A stretch of 43,283 nt of DNA from Amycolatopsis taiwanensis DSM 45107 (GCF_000519205.1 NZ_JAFB01000054.1:1-43283), one strand, 5' to 3'. Positions 33,554-42,394 are shown, numbered from the stretch's first letter. Made by a program: numbers and translations. The notes: generated from the sequence alone by a model not told the origin.

Positions 33554-33667
33554 ATGCCAGGAGACGTCGACTTCACCCTCGTCCAGCTTCGCTATTTCGC
33601 CGTCGCGGCCGAGACCGGGAGCATGACCACGGCCGCCAAGCGACCGGCGGTCTCGCAGTCCGGATGA
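33554..33667 (+). pseudogene. LysR-family regulator, truncated after the start of the HTH
   Basis: From ATG 33554 with GAAGGAG upstream, 37 codons read MPGDVDFTLVQLRYF, AVAAETGSMTTAAKR, PAVSQSG, then TGA. L-x-Q-L-R-Y-F-x-A-V-A-E-x-G-S-x-T-x-A-A and AVSQS are the first helices of a LysR DNA-binding domain; a working protein needs about 300 residues. The following sequence does not continue the family in any frame that I could read. The gene is therefore broken, probably by a deletion. Confidence 0.75.
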
Positions 33668-34086
33668 CGGCTGCCAAGGGCAGCGGATCGCACCACCCGC
33701 GAGCCGCCATCGCTACTCGTTACCTCCCGCAACATAGTCTTGACCGAGCGTGAAACCGAGCGAGTACCCGGATGGATGGCCGAAGTCCAAGCCCGCCGCG
33801 CCGATCGCTAGGTTCGATGGGACAAGCTTCGCCGGGCCGCCAGGTTCGACGGGGCGACGCCCGTGGGCGTTGGCCGGAGCCGTCCTCGGCGAGAAGCAGC
33901 CGCACTCGGCGGTCGCGAGTTGCAGTTCGGAAGGCGTCGGCACGGGCTGCCAGAATCAGCTATCGCGGGTGGCCCGATGGCGGGCCTCAGGGTTGTTGCT
34001 GACGCCGGCGGGGACAGGTTCCACGCGGTGCTGTGCAGACGCAGGAACCGCTCGCGGACAAGTACGCAGGACAAGGAGATGGGCGA
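33668..34086. other. gene-poor stretch after the broken LysR gene
   Basis: About 420 bases with no supported gene. Short frames exist on both strands (for example a 75-codon one at 33863) but lack recognisable features. The end carries AAGGAG, the ribosome site of the dehydratase gene. It is probably debris of the LysR gene and its former neighbour. Confidence 0.5.
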
Positions 34087-35865
34087 ATGAGCGAGTCGAG
34101 CGGCCAAGACCTGTGGCGGCCCGGCCAGGACTGCCAGGCCGTGGCCACGGCGCGAGCGTTGGGGCAGGACCCCGATCGGATCCACGGAGCGCCGTGGTGC
34201 GTCGTGGGAACCCTGGGCGACAGCATCTGCTATGTCGGCGTGAACGATAAAGTCGACGCCATCCAGGCCGCCATGGGGCGCCGTATCGCGGAGCGGGACC
34301 TGCCGGTCCGGCTGCTGGCGCCCAACTACTCCGGCGGGATCTCGGACGGGCAGCGCAATGGTACGCCGCAGATGCGCTACTCCCTGATCGGCAGGGAGAC
34401 AACCAACGACGGCCTGTCGCTGCACTTCGAGGGCAATGACATCCGCGGTGTGATCGCCGTTGTGGCGTGTGACAAGCCGCCCGTCGGCACCGCCGCAGCG
34501 ATCCTGGAGCGCAACGTTCCCGCCGTCATGCTCTCCGACGGTTCGATCCGCCCGGGCAAGGACCCGCTGACCGGCGAGACCATCGACCTCGTCAGTTGCT
34601 TCCAGGTGGCGGGGGACCCGGATGCGGAGAAACGCGAGCGCTGGGCCCGCAACGCCTGCCCTGGGCACGGCAGCTGCGGCGGGATGTTCACCTACAACAC
34701 TATGCAGACGTTCATCGCGCTGCTGGGGCTCGAACCGCTGCACATGGTGTCGCCAGCGTCGGAGGACCCGCGCCGGATCAAGGAGTTCCCCGAGCAGCTC
34801 GTGGACTGCCTGGAGATCATGACCGACCGGGCCATCACCCCCCGTGACCTCGCCACGCCCGCCGCGTTCCGCAACGCCACAATCGTGGCCATCGCGATGG
34901 GCGGCTCGACGAACGTGGTCCTGCACGCGCCGGAGATCGCGCGCGCTGCCGGTATCGATTTCTGGAACGACGTCATGTCCCAGCAGGAATTCAACCAGCT
35001 CTCCCGGAATGTGCCGGTCCTCATCAACGCCCGCCCGTTCGGCCGATACAGCATGGTCGACATCGACGCGGTCGGCGGTCTGCCGGTGATCGTCAAAGAG
35101 CTCCTCGACCACGGCGTCCTCGACGGCTCGACGCTGACATGCACGGGTGAGACGCTGGCTGAGCAGATCGCTCGCATCGACCCGCCCGCGCCCGACGGCG
35201 AGGTCATCTTCGGCGTGGCGGCGCCTTTCAAGCCGACCGGCGGTCTCCGTCTGCTCTCGGGCAACATCGCCCCGAACGGTGGTGCGGTGATCAAGCTGGC
35301 CGGTGTCGAGACAGGCATCGTGGACAACCGGTTCGTCGGGCGGGCGCGGGTATTCGACAGCGAGCAGGACCTGCTGAAGGCCCTCATCGACACGCCGGAC
35401 GTGTTCGCCGACCGGGACATGGTCGTCATCCGCTACGAAGGTCCGCGGGGCGCGCCCGGAATGCCCGAAATGCTGGACCCAACGTCGCGCATCACCGCCC
35501 TGTGCAGGCAGAAGGGGATCTCTGTCGCGTTGATGACGGACGCCCGCTTCTCCGGCGGGTCGGTGGGCCTGGTCATCGGACACGTCGGGCCGGAGGCCGC
35601 ACTCGGTGGGCCGATCGCGTTGATCGAGGCCGGGGACACGATCACCGTCGACCTCGACCACGACACCCTCGACTGCGCTGAGCTCGCGGACCCGGCGACA
35701 TTCGAGGCGCGACGGCAACGTTGGCTGGACGAGGCCGCCTCTCACGGCGGCCAGCATCCACACGTTCGCCCGGTGACAACCCGACTACTGCGCCGCATGC
35801 GCGCCGTTGCCGCCACCGCCATCGAGGGCGCCGGGATGGCCACGCCAACCGCAACATCGAACTGA
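34087..35865 (+). CDS. IlvD/Edd-family dehydratase
   Basis: 592 residues from ATG 34087 (AAGGAG eight bases upstream; an in-frame extension to 34033 has no ribosome site). Family motifs: NYSGGISDGQRNGTPQMRYSL, VVACDKPPVGT with C128, GHGSCGGMFTYNTMQT with C197, AIAMGGSTNVVLHAPEIA, DARFSGGSVGLVIGHVGPEA. The cysteines at 128 and 197, with a third near residue 48 (SICYVG), would hold an Fe-S cluster. The enzyme dehydrates a 2,3-dihydroxy acid or a sugar acid. It is unlikely to be the housekeeping valine/isoleucine enzyme, given its isolation and divergent first third (the usual WNE-x-x-PCN is absent). A strong terminator follows. Confidence 0.88.
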   Translation: MSESSGQDLWRPGQDCQAVATARALGQDPDRIHGAPWCVVGTLGDSICYVGVNDKVDAIQAAMGRRIAERDLPVRLLAPNYSGGISDGQRNGTPQMRYSLIGRETTNDGLSLHFEGNDIRGVIAVVACDKPPVGTAAAILERNVPAVMLSDGSIRPGKDPLTGETIDLVSCFQVAGDPDAEKRERWARNACPGHGSCGGMFTYNTMQTFIALLGLEPLHMVSPASEDPRRIKEFPEQLVDCLEIMTDRAITPRDLATPAAFRNATIVAIAMGGSTNVVLHAPEIARAAGIDFWNDVMSQQEFNQLSRNVPVLINARPFGRYSMVDIDAVGGLPVIVKELLDHGVLDGSTLTCTGETLAEQIARIDPPAPDGEVIFGVAAPFKPTGGLRLLSGNIAPNGGAVIKLAGVETGIVDNRFVGRARVFDSEQDLLKALIDTPDVFADRDMVVIRYEGPRGAPGMPEMLDPTSRITALCRQKGISVALMTDARFSGGSVGLVIGHVGPEAALGGPIALIEAGDTITVDLDHDTLDCAELADPATFEARRQRWLDEAASHGGQHPHVRPVTTRLLRRMRAVAATAIEGAGMATPTATSN

Positions 35866-35911
35866 GCCTCCATCCCGGGCACTGAGCCGGATCGTCTCGA
35901 CGACACGAAAC

Positions 35912-35949
35912 CACGCGAGGCGGGGAACGGTAGTTCCCCGCCTCACGTG
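35912..35949 (+). terminator. terminator after the dehydratase gene
   Basis: GAGGCGGGGAAC at 35917-35928 and GTTCCCCGCCTC at 35933-35944 form a perfect 12-bp stem with a four-base loop. CACG/CGTG outside one mismatch extends it to 17 bp. It lies about 50 bases after the stop codon. Confidence 0.85.
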
Positions 35950-36071
35950 CGCCGCTGGTACCAACCGCCAGCCGTTGCGGGGAACTTCGGCCCCTTCAAC
36001 CCGTGGATCGGAGTGGACGACCCGAAGCGCGAACTGCTCCACGGTTTTCAGGTCGATTCACCTCCAAGTCA

Positions 36072-36119
36072 TTGCAACTTTTTCAGATGCGAGTTGCAAT
36101 TGCGACAAGGTCGTTGCAA
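36072..36119. promoter_or_regulatory. three phased TTGCAA sites upstream of the SDR gene
   Basis: The palindrome TTGCAA occurs at 36072-36077, 36094-36099 and 36114-36119. The spacings of 22 and 20 bases place all three on about the same face of the helix. The first and third are followed by CTTT and CTTTC; the middle one continues as TTGC. They lie 116-165 bases before the SDR start in an A/T-richer stretch. An operator cluster for a repressor or activator is the likely meaning. Confidence 0.5.
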
Positions 36120-36235
36120 CTTTCTTCGTCTTCTACCTCACACAATAAAGGAATCTGCCGAGTCTTGAGTTGACCGTTGCGGAAAGCAAGTAGCTTTCCT
36201 TTTGAAGAAACTACAGAGTCAGAAGGGGGTGCCCG

Positions 36236-37045
36236 ATGAAGGTGTGTCTGGTCACCGGAGCCTCGTCCGGGATCGGTATGGCGACCGCGCTCGGCCTGTT
36301 GCGCGCGGGTCACATGGTCTACGGTGCCGCGCGGCGCGTGCACAAGATGGAGGCCATCCGCGCCGCCGGCGGGCGCGCGCTCCAAATGGACGCGCGCGTT
36401 CATGCGGACCTCGACCAGGCGGTCGACACCGTCGTCGCGGAGCAGGGGCGGATCGACGTCCTGGTCAACAACGCCGGGACGGTTCTGCACGGCGCCATCG
36501 AGGACGTGCCGCTGAGCCAGGCGCGCGACCAGTTCGAGGTCAACCTCTTCGCGCCGGCCAGGCTCGTCCAACTCGTCCTGCCACACATGCGTGCGCAGCG
36601 GTCCGGCACGATCGTCAACGTCTCCTCGATCGGCGGCGAGATCGCACTGCCGCTGGGCTCCTGGTACTACGCGGCCAAGCACGCACTCGAGGCATTCTCG
36701 GACACGCTGCGCATGGAGGTCGGGCCGTTCGGGATCAACGTCGTGATCATCCAGCCCGGCATCATCAAGACCGAGTTCGAGGACCAGACCGCCGCCCAGT
36801 TGCGGGAGTTCTCCGGCAACGGCGCCTACCGGCACATGGCGGAAGCCATGGCCCAGAGCAGCGAGACCGGCCTGTCCGAAGGCTCCGACACCGACGTCGT
36901 CGCCCAGGCCATCCGGCAGGCGATCGAGTCCGACCGACCGGAAACCCGCTACGCGGTCGGCTGGATGGCGGACAAACTCCTGGAACTCAACCGCACCCTG
37001 CCGGACCGCGAGTTCGACGAACTGGTCACGCGCAAGATCAGGTAG
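36236..37045 (+). CDS. short-chain dehydrogenase/reductase (3-ketoacyl/retinol type)
   Basis: 269 residues from ATG 36236, with AGAAGGGGG upstream. NAD(P) loop TGASSGIGMA at about 7-16, with AARR following the second strand, which suggests NADPH. NNAG at 78-81, catalytic S131, Y144, K148 (WYYAAKHA). QPGIIKTEF and the long C-terminal helix set match the branch of oxidoreductases acting on long or bulky hydroxyl substrates. It stands alone downstream of the phased TTGCAA sites. The substrate is unknown. Confidence 0.9.
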   Translation: MKVCLVTGASSGIGMATALGLLRAGHMVYGAARRVHKMEAIRAAGGRALQMDARVHADLDQAVDTVVAEQGRIDVLVNNAGTVLHGAIEDVPLSQARDQFEVNLFAPARLVQLVLPHMRAQRSGTIVNVSSIGGEIALPLGSWYYAAKHALEAFSDTLRMEVGPFGINVVIIQPGIIKTEFEDQTAAQLREFSGNGAYRHMAEAMAQSSETGLSEGSDTDVVAQAIRQAIESDRPETRYAVGWMADKLLELNRTLPDREFDELVTRKIR

Positions 37046-37120
37046 CGGACGGCTATGGCCGCATCGCGATGACCAAGCACCAGTTCGACCAAGCCGGATC
37101 AGGGCAGCGACGAGGGAGCA

Positions 37121-37448
37121 GTCATTCCTTCCTCGTCGCACTGTTCGTGGTCGTCGAGGCACGTGTGCCATTGGCGATGGAGCGTCGTGAGGTCACGAAC
37201 TGTTCGCCATCCTGATGTTCACCCCGCTGTTCCGCCAGATCGTCGTCGGCGCGAAAGCCACCAGCACCGGCCTGCTCCTGCTGCCGATGACGGTCGGAAT
37301 CACCGCGTCCACAATGGTCGCCGGCCGGCTGATCGCCAAAACCGGCACCTACAAGCACTTCCCCGTGCTCGGCCTCGTCATCACCACGGTGGTGGCCTTC
37401 CTGCTGTCCCGGATCACCGAATCGACCCCCAGCCGAGAAGAGCCCTAG
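37121..37448 (+). pseudogene. remnant of a DHA2-type (EmrB/QacA) MFS exporter
   Basis: Two pieces of one family in different frames. The first (about 37123-37215) gives SFLVALFVVVEARVPLAME, matching the loop after helix 8 of 14-helix drug exporters. The second (about 37200-37448) gives LFAILMFTPLFRQIVVGA, KATSTGLLLLPMTVGITA, STMVAGRLIAKTGTYKHF and PVLGLVITTVVAFLLSR. The pattern A-G-L-L-L-L-P and G-R-L-x-x-(R/K)TG-x-YK is typical of DHA2 carriers. Start, end and several helices are missing, so it is nonfunctional. Confidence 0.65.
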
Positions 37449-37498
37449 CGAAAGGCGCCGCGACATCCACCAAAGGCGCACGGTCGGAAAAATACGAC

Positions 37499-37512
37499 GA
37501 AATACGTATTTC
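37499..37512. promoter_or_regulatory. 14-bp palindrome GAAATACGTATTTC
   Basis: A perfect palindrome 88 bases upstream of the DUF1707 gene, in an A/T-rich patch of otherwise GC-rich DNA. It suits an operator of a dimeric regulator; nothing further supports that. Confidence 0.35.
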
Positions 37513-37600
37513 CAATGAGCGCGGAACGCGAAAAAGCGTACCCGAAAACGTCGCAACCTGAACGACGCGCGCGCGGATCCCCTGGGCCATCCTGACAATT

Positions 37601-38047
37601 ATGGTAGACAAGTCCTGGCGAACCTTCGGTGTTCGCGCCTCCGACCTCGAACGCGAAGACGCCGCTCACCGGATCGAGGCGGCCAACGGCGAGGGGCGGC
37701 TGTCTCTCGCCGAAGCCGAGCAGCGGCTGGCTCTGGCCTACTCCGCGACCTACCGCTACGAGTTGCACCGGCTCGTAGCGGACCTGCCATCGAAACACGC
37801 GCCGGCACCCGGCCCCGAGTCACGGAACGCGAAGGTCTGGCTCGGCGTGCACGCCGCCGTCGTGGCCGTGCTGACGGGGCTCCTGGTTTACCGTTGGCAG
37901 ACCGCGGGCACCGCGTTCTTCTGGCCGATGGCCCCGCTGGCCGTGCTCACGGCAAGCCTCGTGGCGCACGCGTGGTTCCGGCTCTCCGGACGTTTCGTCG
38001 GCCGTGCGCCGCTGCTCGGCCAGCGGCGCGAAAACCCCGAGTCGTAG
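37601..38047 (+). CDS. DUF1707 (SHOCT-like) membrane protein
   Basis: 148 residues from ATG 37601. The N-terminal DUF1707 motif is VRASDLEREDAAHRIEAAN, then GEGRLSLAEAEQRLALAY and the AATYRYEL-type ending (SATYRYELHRLVADLP). It is followed by two hydrophobic segments (VWLGVHAAVVAVLTGLLVY and FFWPMAPLAVLTASLVAHAW). DUF1707 is actinobacterial and of unknown function, often joined to membrane or regulatory parts. It converges with the oxidase gene across 59 bases. Confidence 0.85.
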   Translation: MVDKSWRTFGVRASDLEREDAAHRIEAANGEGRLSLAEAEQRLALAYSATYRYELHRLVADLPSKHAPAPGPESRNAKVWLGVHAAVVAVLTGLLVYRWQTAGTAFFWPMAPLAVLTASLVAHAWFRLSGRFVGRAPLLGQRRENPES

Positions 38048-38106
38048 CGTTCGCCGCCCCAGGGGCCATCCCGGCACGGTTGCCAGAACGGTCCCCGGGC
38101 GTGCGC

Positions 38107-39636
38107 TCACTGACCGATGGCCTGCGGAAACCGGAAGAACCCGTGCGGGTCGTAGCGGCGCTTGGTCCGCACCAGTCTGCCGTAGTTGTCCCCATAGTAG
38201 GCGTGACGCCAGTCCTGGAGCTGCCCATCGATGAAGTTGATCTGCCCCTCATTGTTGCCGTAACGCCGTGCGACAGCGAATCCGCCGCCGGTCCACGCCT
38301 CGATCGAGGCCTTCACCTCAGCGGGCGGTGCCTGGGTCCGCACGCCCGCCGTGTATGTGAAGTATTGCTGCGCGGTGCGGTGGACGTAGGCCGTCTCGGC
38401 AGGCCCGGTGCGGTTGATCTGCCCGCCGAGGCCGCCCCAGCTCATCACCCGGAACTGACCGGCTGCGGGCATGGCCTCGAAGGCGGCGAGCGCCTCGCCG
38501 ATAGCCTGCGCCGTCATGGTCTGCTCGAGCAACCTGCCGCGCGCAAGCACGAAACTCTGCCGCGGCAGGGTCGCCTCGGGGTTGTAGCCGACCCGGTGGC
38601 ACTGCTGCACGGTCTGGGTACCGCAGCCGAACATTCGCATCATCGCGTCGACGTAGGACAGGTCGTCCGCGAGCCGGCTGACCGGCGCCGACCCCACGGC
38701 CGAGACGAGTTCGTCCAGATGCGGGTTCAGCCCGGCCGGTGCGCCGAACCAGCTGCCCGAAACGAACAGGGCCGGCTGTGTCCCGGGCGCGGCATTCTGG
38801 TTCATCACCGTCAGGTTCGCGGTGAGGTCGTCCGGTGCCGAGACCAGCCACGCCAGGTACGCGGCGATCACCTCCGCCGCACGCGCCCACGGCCAGCTGA
38901 GGCTGAAGCTCACCATCCGCGTCGTGGTCACCGGGGCGATCTCGTAACGCGTGACCACCCCGAAGTTGCCGCCACCTCCGCCGCGCAGCGCCCAGAACAG
39001 GTCCGGTTCCCGCCGCGGCGAGCACCGCGCGACCCGGCCGTCGGCCAGCACCACCTCGGCCGAGAGCAGCCGATCGCTTGCCACGCCGTACTTGCGCGAC
39101 AGCGGGCCGACCCCGCCACCCTGCAGGTACCCTCCCATGCAGACGGTCGGGCAGTTGCCGGTGATCACCGACAACCCTCGCCGGCTCAGCGTGGCCAGGA
39201 TGTCGACGCCTTGCGCGCCGGGGCCGAGTTCGACCGTCGAGCTGCCCACATCGATCGCGTTGAGCCGCGAGACGTCGAGCACCAGCCCGGTGGTCGTGGA
39301 GTAGCCGGCGGCCGAGTGCCCACCGCTGCGCACCGCCACGGCGATGTCGTGGTCGTGCGCGAAACGCAGGCACGTCCGCACGTCCTGGACATTCTCACAG
39401 TAGGCGATCGCTTGCGGGAGAACGTCGTCGAAGGCCGCGCTGTCCAACTGCAGGGCCTCGGGGTAGGCCGGGTCGCCCGGCAGCACGACGTCGCCGCTGA
39501 GGTACCGGCGCAGCCGTTGCCACCGCGTGTCCGCGGTTTTGGCGAAGGCAGCGGATCCGTACCACGGTGCGGACCCGGCCGCGACGAGTCCAACCGCCCC
39601 CATTCCGCCGCGCAGCAACATTCGTCGTGTGATCAT
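38107..39636 (-). CDS. Tat-exported FAD-linked oxidase (berberine-bridge type)
   Basis: 509 residues from ATG 39636. The N-terminus ITRRMLLRGGMGAVGLVAAG is a twin-arginine signal ending near SAAFA. The FAD domain has VRSGGHSAAGYS with H107 and GNCPTVCMGGYLQGGGVG with C162 (C166 nearby), the pair that binds FAD at two points in GOOX/BBE-type enzymes. The C-terminal NEGQINFIDGQLQDWRHAYYGDNYGRLVRTKRRYDPHGFF region includes the BBE motif. Such enzymes oxidise sugars or secondary-metabolite alcohols and amines and give H2O2. An upstream ATG at 39681 gives no better signal. No partner gene is adjacent. Confidence 0.92.
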   Translation of the reverse strand: MITRRMLLRGGMGAVGLVAAGSAPWYGSAAFAKTADTRWQRLRRYLSGDVVLPGDPAYPEALQLDSAAFDDVLPQAIAYCENVQDVRTCLRFAHDHDIAVAVRSGGHSAAGYSTTTGLVLDVSRLNAIDVGSSTVELGPGAQGVDILATLSRRGLSVITGNCPTVCMGGYLQGGGVGPLSRKYGVASDRLLSAEVVLADGRVARCSPRREPDLFWALRGGGGGNFGVVTRYEIAPVTTTRMVSFSLSWPWARAAEVIAAYLAWLVSAPDDLTANLTVMNQNAAPGTQPALFVSGSWFGAPAGLNPHLDELVSAVGSAPVSRLADDLSYVDAMMRMFGCGTQTVQQCHRVGYNPEATLPRQSFVLARGRLLEQTMTAQAIGEALAAFEAMPAAGQFRVMSWGGLGGQINRTGPAETAYVHRTAQQYFTYTAGVRTQAPPAEVKASIEAWTGGGFAVARRYGNNEGQINFIDGQLQDWRHAYYGDNYGRLVRTKRRYDPHGFFRFPQAIGQ

Positions 39637-41191
39637 GGCTCTGCTCCCTATGCCGCTTTCCGCGTGACAGCCAAACCACACACCAGGACGCGCAGCCTGT
39701 CACGAGAGTGGGAACAGAATCCCCGCCGTCAGGGACAAGGTTCCCGGGCGACAGGGGGCGGTCATGTCCCGCTCAGCGCCTCGACCACGGGCGCCGAATT
39801 TGTCCAGGTAAGCGGAATTGACGGTGCGAGTCGTTCGACCCGCCTGCCCGCGGCGCCGAATTCGCGTCCGAACTTGGCTGCCCACGCCTCGGACCCCGGC
39901 CGGTTCGGCAAGACCCGGATCGTCCGGGAGGGCGGCGACCGCGCCGGGACTATCCTCACCGGCGAACTCGATGTGCACCCGATCTCCGAACTTCCTAATC
40001 ATCCGCATTGTTCCATGAATTTCAATCAGGCGTTCCCAATTACATGCGAATAGCTTTTAGTTATTCATCATCCACATTCTTCCTTTTGGGCCAGCACCAG
40101 CAGACCGGAAGGGTTCGTCCGGCGCGATACCGTCGCGGCAATACCGGAAAGAAAACGATGACCCAGACTTTCGAGATCGCCGCCGGATTAACGTAAATTA
40201 AATACACGTTTGACCCGGCGGCGACCCATGGCCAAGGTAACGACGGGCCAACCCGGACGCAAGCACGTCGCACTTGGGCGGTGATTGTTGACGGTCCGCC
40301 AAATCGAGCGAAGGGCAGTGCGACCGGAACAGGCCCGCGGGCGCATTCGACAGCGTTTCCGCTGGCAGAACACACAGAGAACGGCAGGGCGCGACGTCGG
40401 AATCCCCCCGCGCGACGGGGCGCCGGGGTGCCACCCGTTGAACGGGTCCCAGTCGCGCTGGGTGACAATCCCAGCCATGCCGGGAAACAATCCTCCGATT
40501 GACGTATGCGGACCCGGTATCGCATCCATCGGCTCGATTTTCGCCCATGTCAACCCCATGAAGCCGCGTTGCGGAACCGTTGCGAGGCCATGGGGGCCGC
40601 TGGTAACATGTAAGTTCGTCTTTATCGTTCGGCACGATTGGTTCTACCTAATGTTCTGGGGGCAAGGTGTGCATGGTCGGCCTTATCTCGGGAAACCGAT
40701 CCTCCTTGTTACGGACCCGAATGAAACCAAAGCAAGGTCACCCGAATGCGGACGGCGAGCCGAAGAAAACCGCTGAGAGTGACGGAGGAGGCTTCGTAAG
40801 AAGACTCGCGGCGATTCTTCGCACGCCGCTGGAAGGCCTGGGTGCGGCGGTCGCCGGGCAGCTGCCGCACCACCCGGCCGAGATCCACGACGAGCCGGAT
40901 AATGGTCCGGACAACATCGAGCCGGCCAAGGACGGCTCCGGCCGTACCTGTGAGCAACTGCGAAGCACTGGCGAACATGGCGGAGCGCGCGGAAGAGCTG
41001 AGGGCCGGTGCACCGTGCGGCCGGCCATTCCCAGCGGCGCGATGGCGCTGGCCGTGCTGCCACTCCCAAGACGGCAAACACGAGCAGCCCGGTCCGCGTG
41101 ATCAGGGTCTGAACGCCTCACGCGAACAACGCCGTCCACGTGCCAGGGAATGTTTCGTCAACGTCATGACCTTATGCCTGGGGGCATTTCT
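39637..41191. other. long gene-poor region
   Basis: About 1.5 kb with no gene that I can support. On the minus strand near 39770-40005 two overlapping frames have good codon usage (FGDRVHIEFAGEDSPGAV, then after a shift SEAWAAKFGREFGAAGRR and PLTWTNSAPVVEALSG), possibly a frameshifted remnant of unknown family. 40020-40200 is A/T-rich and promoter-like. 40433-40474 holds abutting hairpins. Overlapping frames at 40667-41101 (both strands) look random. Confidence 0.4.
40433..40474 (+). other. abutting, mutually exclusive hairpins (possible RNA element)
   Basis: ACCCGTT-G-AACGGGT (40433-40447) is followed directly by CCCAG-TCGCG-CTGGG (40448-40462). The CTGGG arm can instead pair with CCCAG at 40470-40474 across TGACAAT. 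Two exclusive pairings of one arm resemble attenuators and riboswitch expression platforms. I do not recognise a known RNA family. The next supported plus-strand gene is 700 bases on. Confidence 0.3.
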
Positions 41192-41848
41192 GTGGGAAAC
41201 ACCGAAAGTGAGCAGATCGAGATACTGATCGCCGACGATCATCCACTCTACCGCTACGGACTGCGAAACCTGCTCGAAGAGTTCGGCATGTTCAAAGTGG
41301 TCGGCGAAGCGCCGACCGGTGACGAGGCGCTGATGATGACCTGCCGGCTGAGACCCCGGTTGGTGCTGATGGACGTCAACCTCCCGGGAATGTCGGGAAT
41401 CGAGGTCACCAAGAACATCGTCGCCCGCCGGCCAGGGACATCGGTCATCGTGATCACGATGCTCGAGGACCGCGACACGTTCTTCGCGGCGATTCGCGCC
41501 GGCGCCCGTGGATACCTGATGAAGGGCACCGAGTCAGAGGACGTCCGGCAGGCGATCACCACCATTGTTTCCGGTGGCCTGTTCTTCGATGCCCAGGTGG
41601 CGAAATGGGTGGTCGAATACCTGGTCAAGCCGCCCGCGCCACGCCCTCCCTTCCCGGAGCTCACCGACCGGGAGCGAGCGGTGCTGGAAATGGTCGCCGA
41701 CGGCGAAGGAAACGTGGCCATCGCGCGGACGCTCGGACTGTCGATCAAGACCGTCCGTAACTACCACTCGCGGATCTTCGCGAAGCTCCAAGTGGTCGAC
41801 CGGACTGAAGCCGCGGTGCTGGCGCGCCGCGCGGGCCTCGGGCACTGA
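41192..41848 (+). CDS. NarL/LuxR-type response regulator
   Basis: 218 residues from GTG 41192, preferred because GGGGG lies seven bases upstream; an in-frame ATG at 41174 is possible. Receiver domain: acidic pair in IADDHPLYRYG, phospho-acceptor D61 in VLMDVNLPGMSG, T89 in VITM, K111 in YLMKG. The C-terminal LuxR helix-turn-helix is LTDRERAVLEMVADGEGNVAI, then TLGLSIKTVRNYHSRIFAKL. No histidine kinase gene is adjacent in the window. A closely similar regulator starts at 43111. Confidence 0.92.
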   Translation: MGNTESEQIEILIADDHPLYRYGLRNLLEEFGMFKVVGEAPTGDEALMMTCRLRPRLVLMDVNLPGMSGIEVTKNIVARRPGTSVIVITMLEDRDTFFAAIRAGARGYLMKGTESEDVRQAITTIVSGGLFFDAQVAKWVVEYLVKPPAPRPPFPELTDRERAVLEMVADGEGNVAIARTLGLSIKTVRNYHSRIFAKLQVVDRTEAAVLARRAGLGH

Positions 41849-41888
41849 CCAGCCACCACACACCGGCCGCGGCGCAGGCGGTCACCTG

Positions 41889-41925
41889 AACGGGTCTCCC
41901 CGGCCACAGGCCGGTGGGACCCGTT
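41889..41925. terminator. bidirectional-type terminator
   Basis: Nested stems AACGGGTC/GACCCGTT and CCGGCC/GGCCGG around an ACA loop, followed by TTCTCC. It lies between the convergent response regulator and the small membrane protein gene and could end both transcripts. Confidence 0.8.
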
Positions 41926-42007
41926 TCTCCATCTCATCGAAATCGGGCCGGCGGTGGCGTGTGTCCTGGTCCCCAGCCGGGCAGGCCAGGCCGGTGGATC
42001 ACACAAT

Positions 42008-42394
42008 TCAGTGGGCGGTAACCTTCCGGTACGCGTGCGTAACCGCGACGATCCCGTAAATCAGAGCCACGACGACGCCGATTTCCTGCAGCGCAGTGCC
42101 CAAGAACGGGCCGAAGTCGCCCGGGTTGCCCAGCCGCTTCCAGATGGAGCCCTCGATCAAACCACCCACGAGAACAAAGGCGGGGGCGATGATCCCGATG
42201 AACAGGACCCAGCGGGCCCGCGTGGCCAGCGCGAGGACCAGGATGCCCGCCGCAGCCAGGATGATCGGGCCGGGCGGCACCGTCGGGTACCCGGGGACAC
42301 CCACGATGACTTGCAGGACGATACCCGCGGCGGCGACGAAGAGGAAAATCGCGTTCAGGGTTGCCGCCGAGGACGGCGGGCGGCTGGAAGTCAT
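42008..42394 (-). CDS. small four-helix membrane protein, unknown function
   Basis: 128 residues from ATG 42394 with AAGGAG ten bases upstream; the longer frame upstream is noncoding in character. Hydrophobic segments: LNAIFLFVAAAGIVLQVIVG, GPIILAAAGILVLALAT, WVLFIGIIAPAFVLVGGLI and FLGTALQEIGVVVALIYGIVAV. The pattern resembles small actinobacterial integral membrane proteins without assigned function. It converges with the response regulator. Confidence 0.75.
   Translation of the reverse strand: MTSSRPPSSAATLNAIFLFVAAAGIVLQVIVGVPGYPTVPPGPIILAAAGILVLALATRARWVLFIGIIAPAFVLVGGLIEGSIWKRLGNPGDFGPFLGTALQEIGVVVALIYGIVAVTHAYRKVTAH

Noticed and set aside
33808..35763. 651-codon minus-strand frame
   Set aside because: It is the antisense shadow of the dehydratase gene, whose plus-strand product has all family motifs.
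37894..40053. 719-codon plus-strand frame
   Set aside because: It crosses DUF1707, the antisense strand of the oxidase gene and the gene-poor region; composition is shadow-like.
40188..40559. 123-codon minus-strand frame beginning MGLTWAKIEPMDA
   Set aside because: The first third looks protein-like, but the rest is cysteine/arginine-rich noise and there is no ribosome site or known motif.
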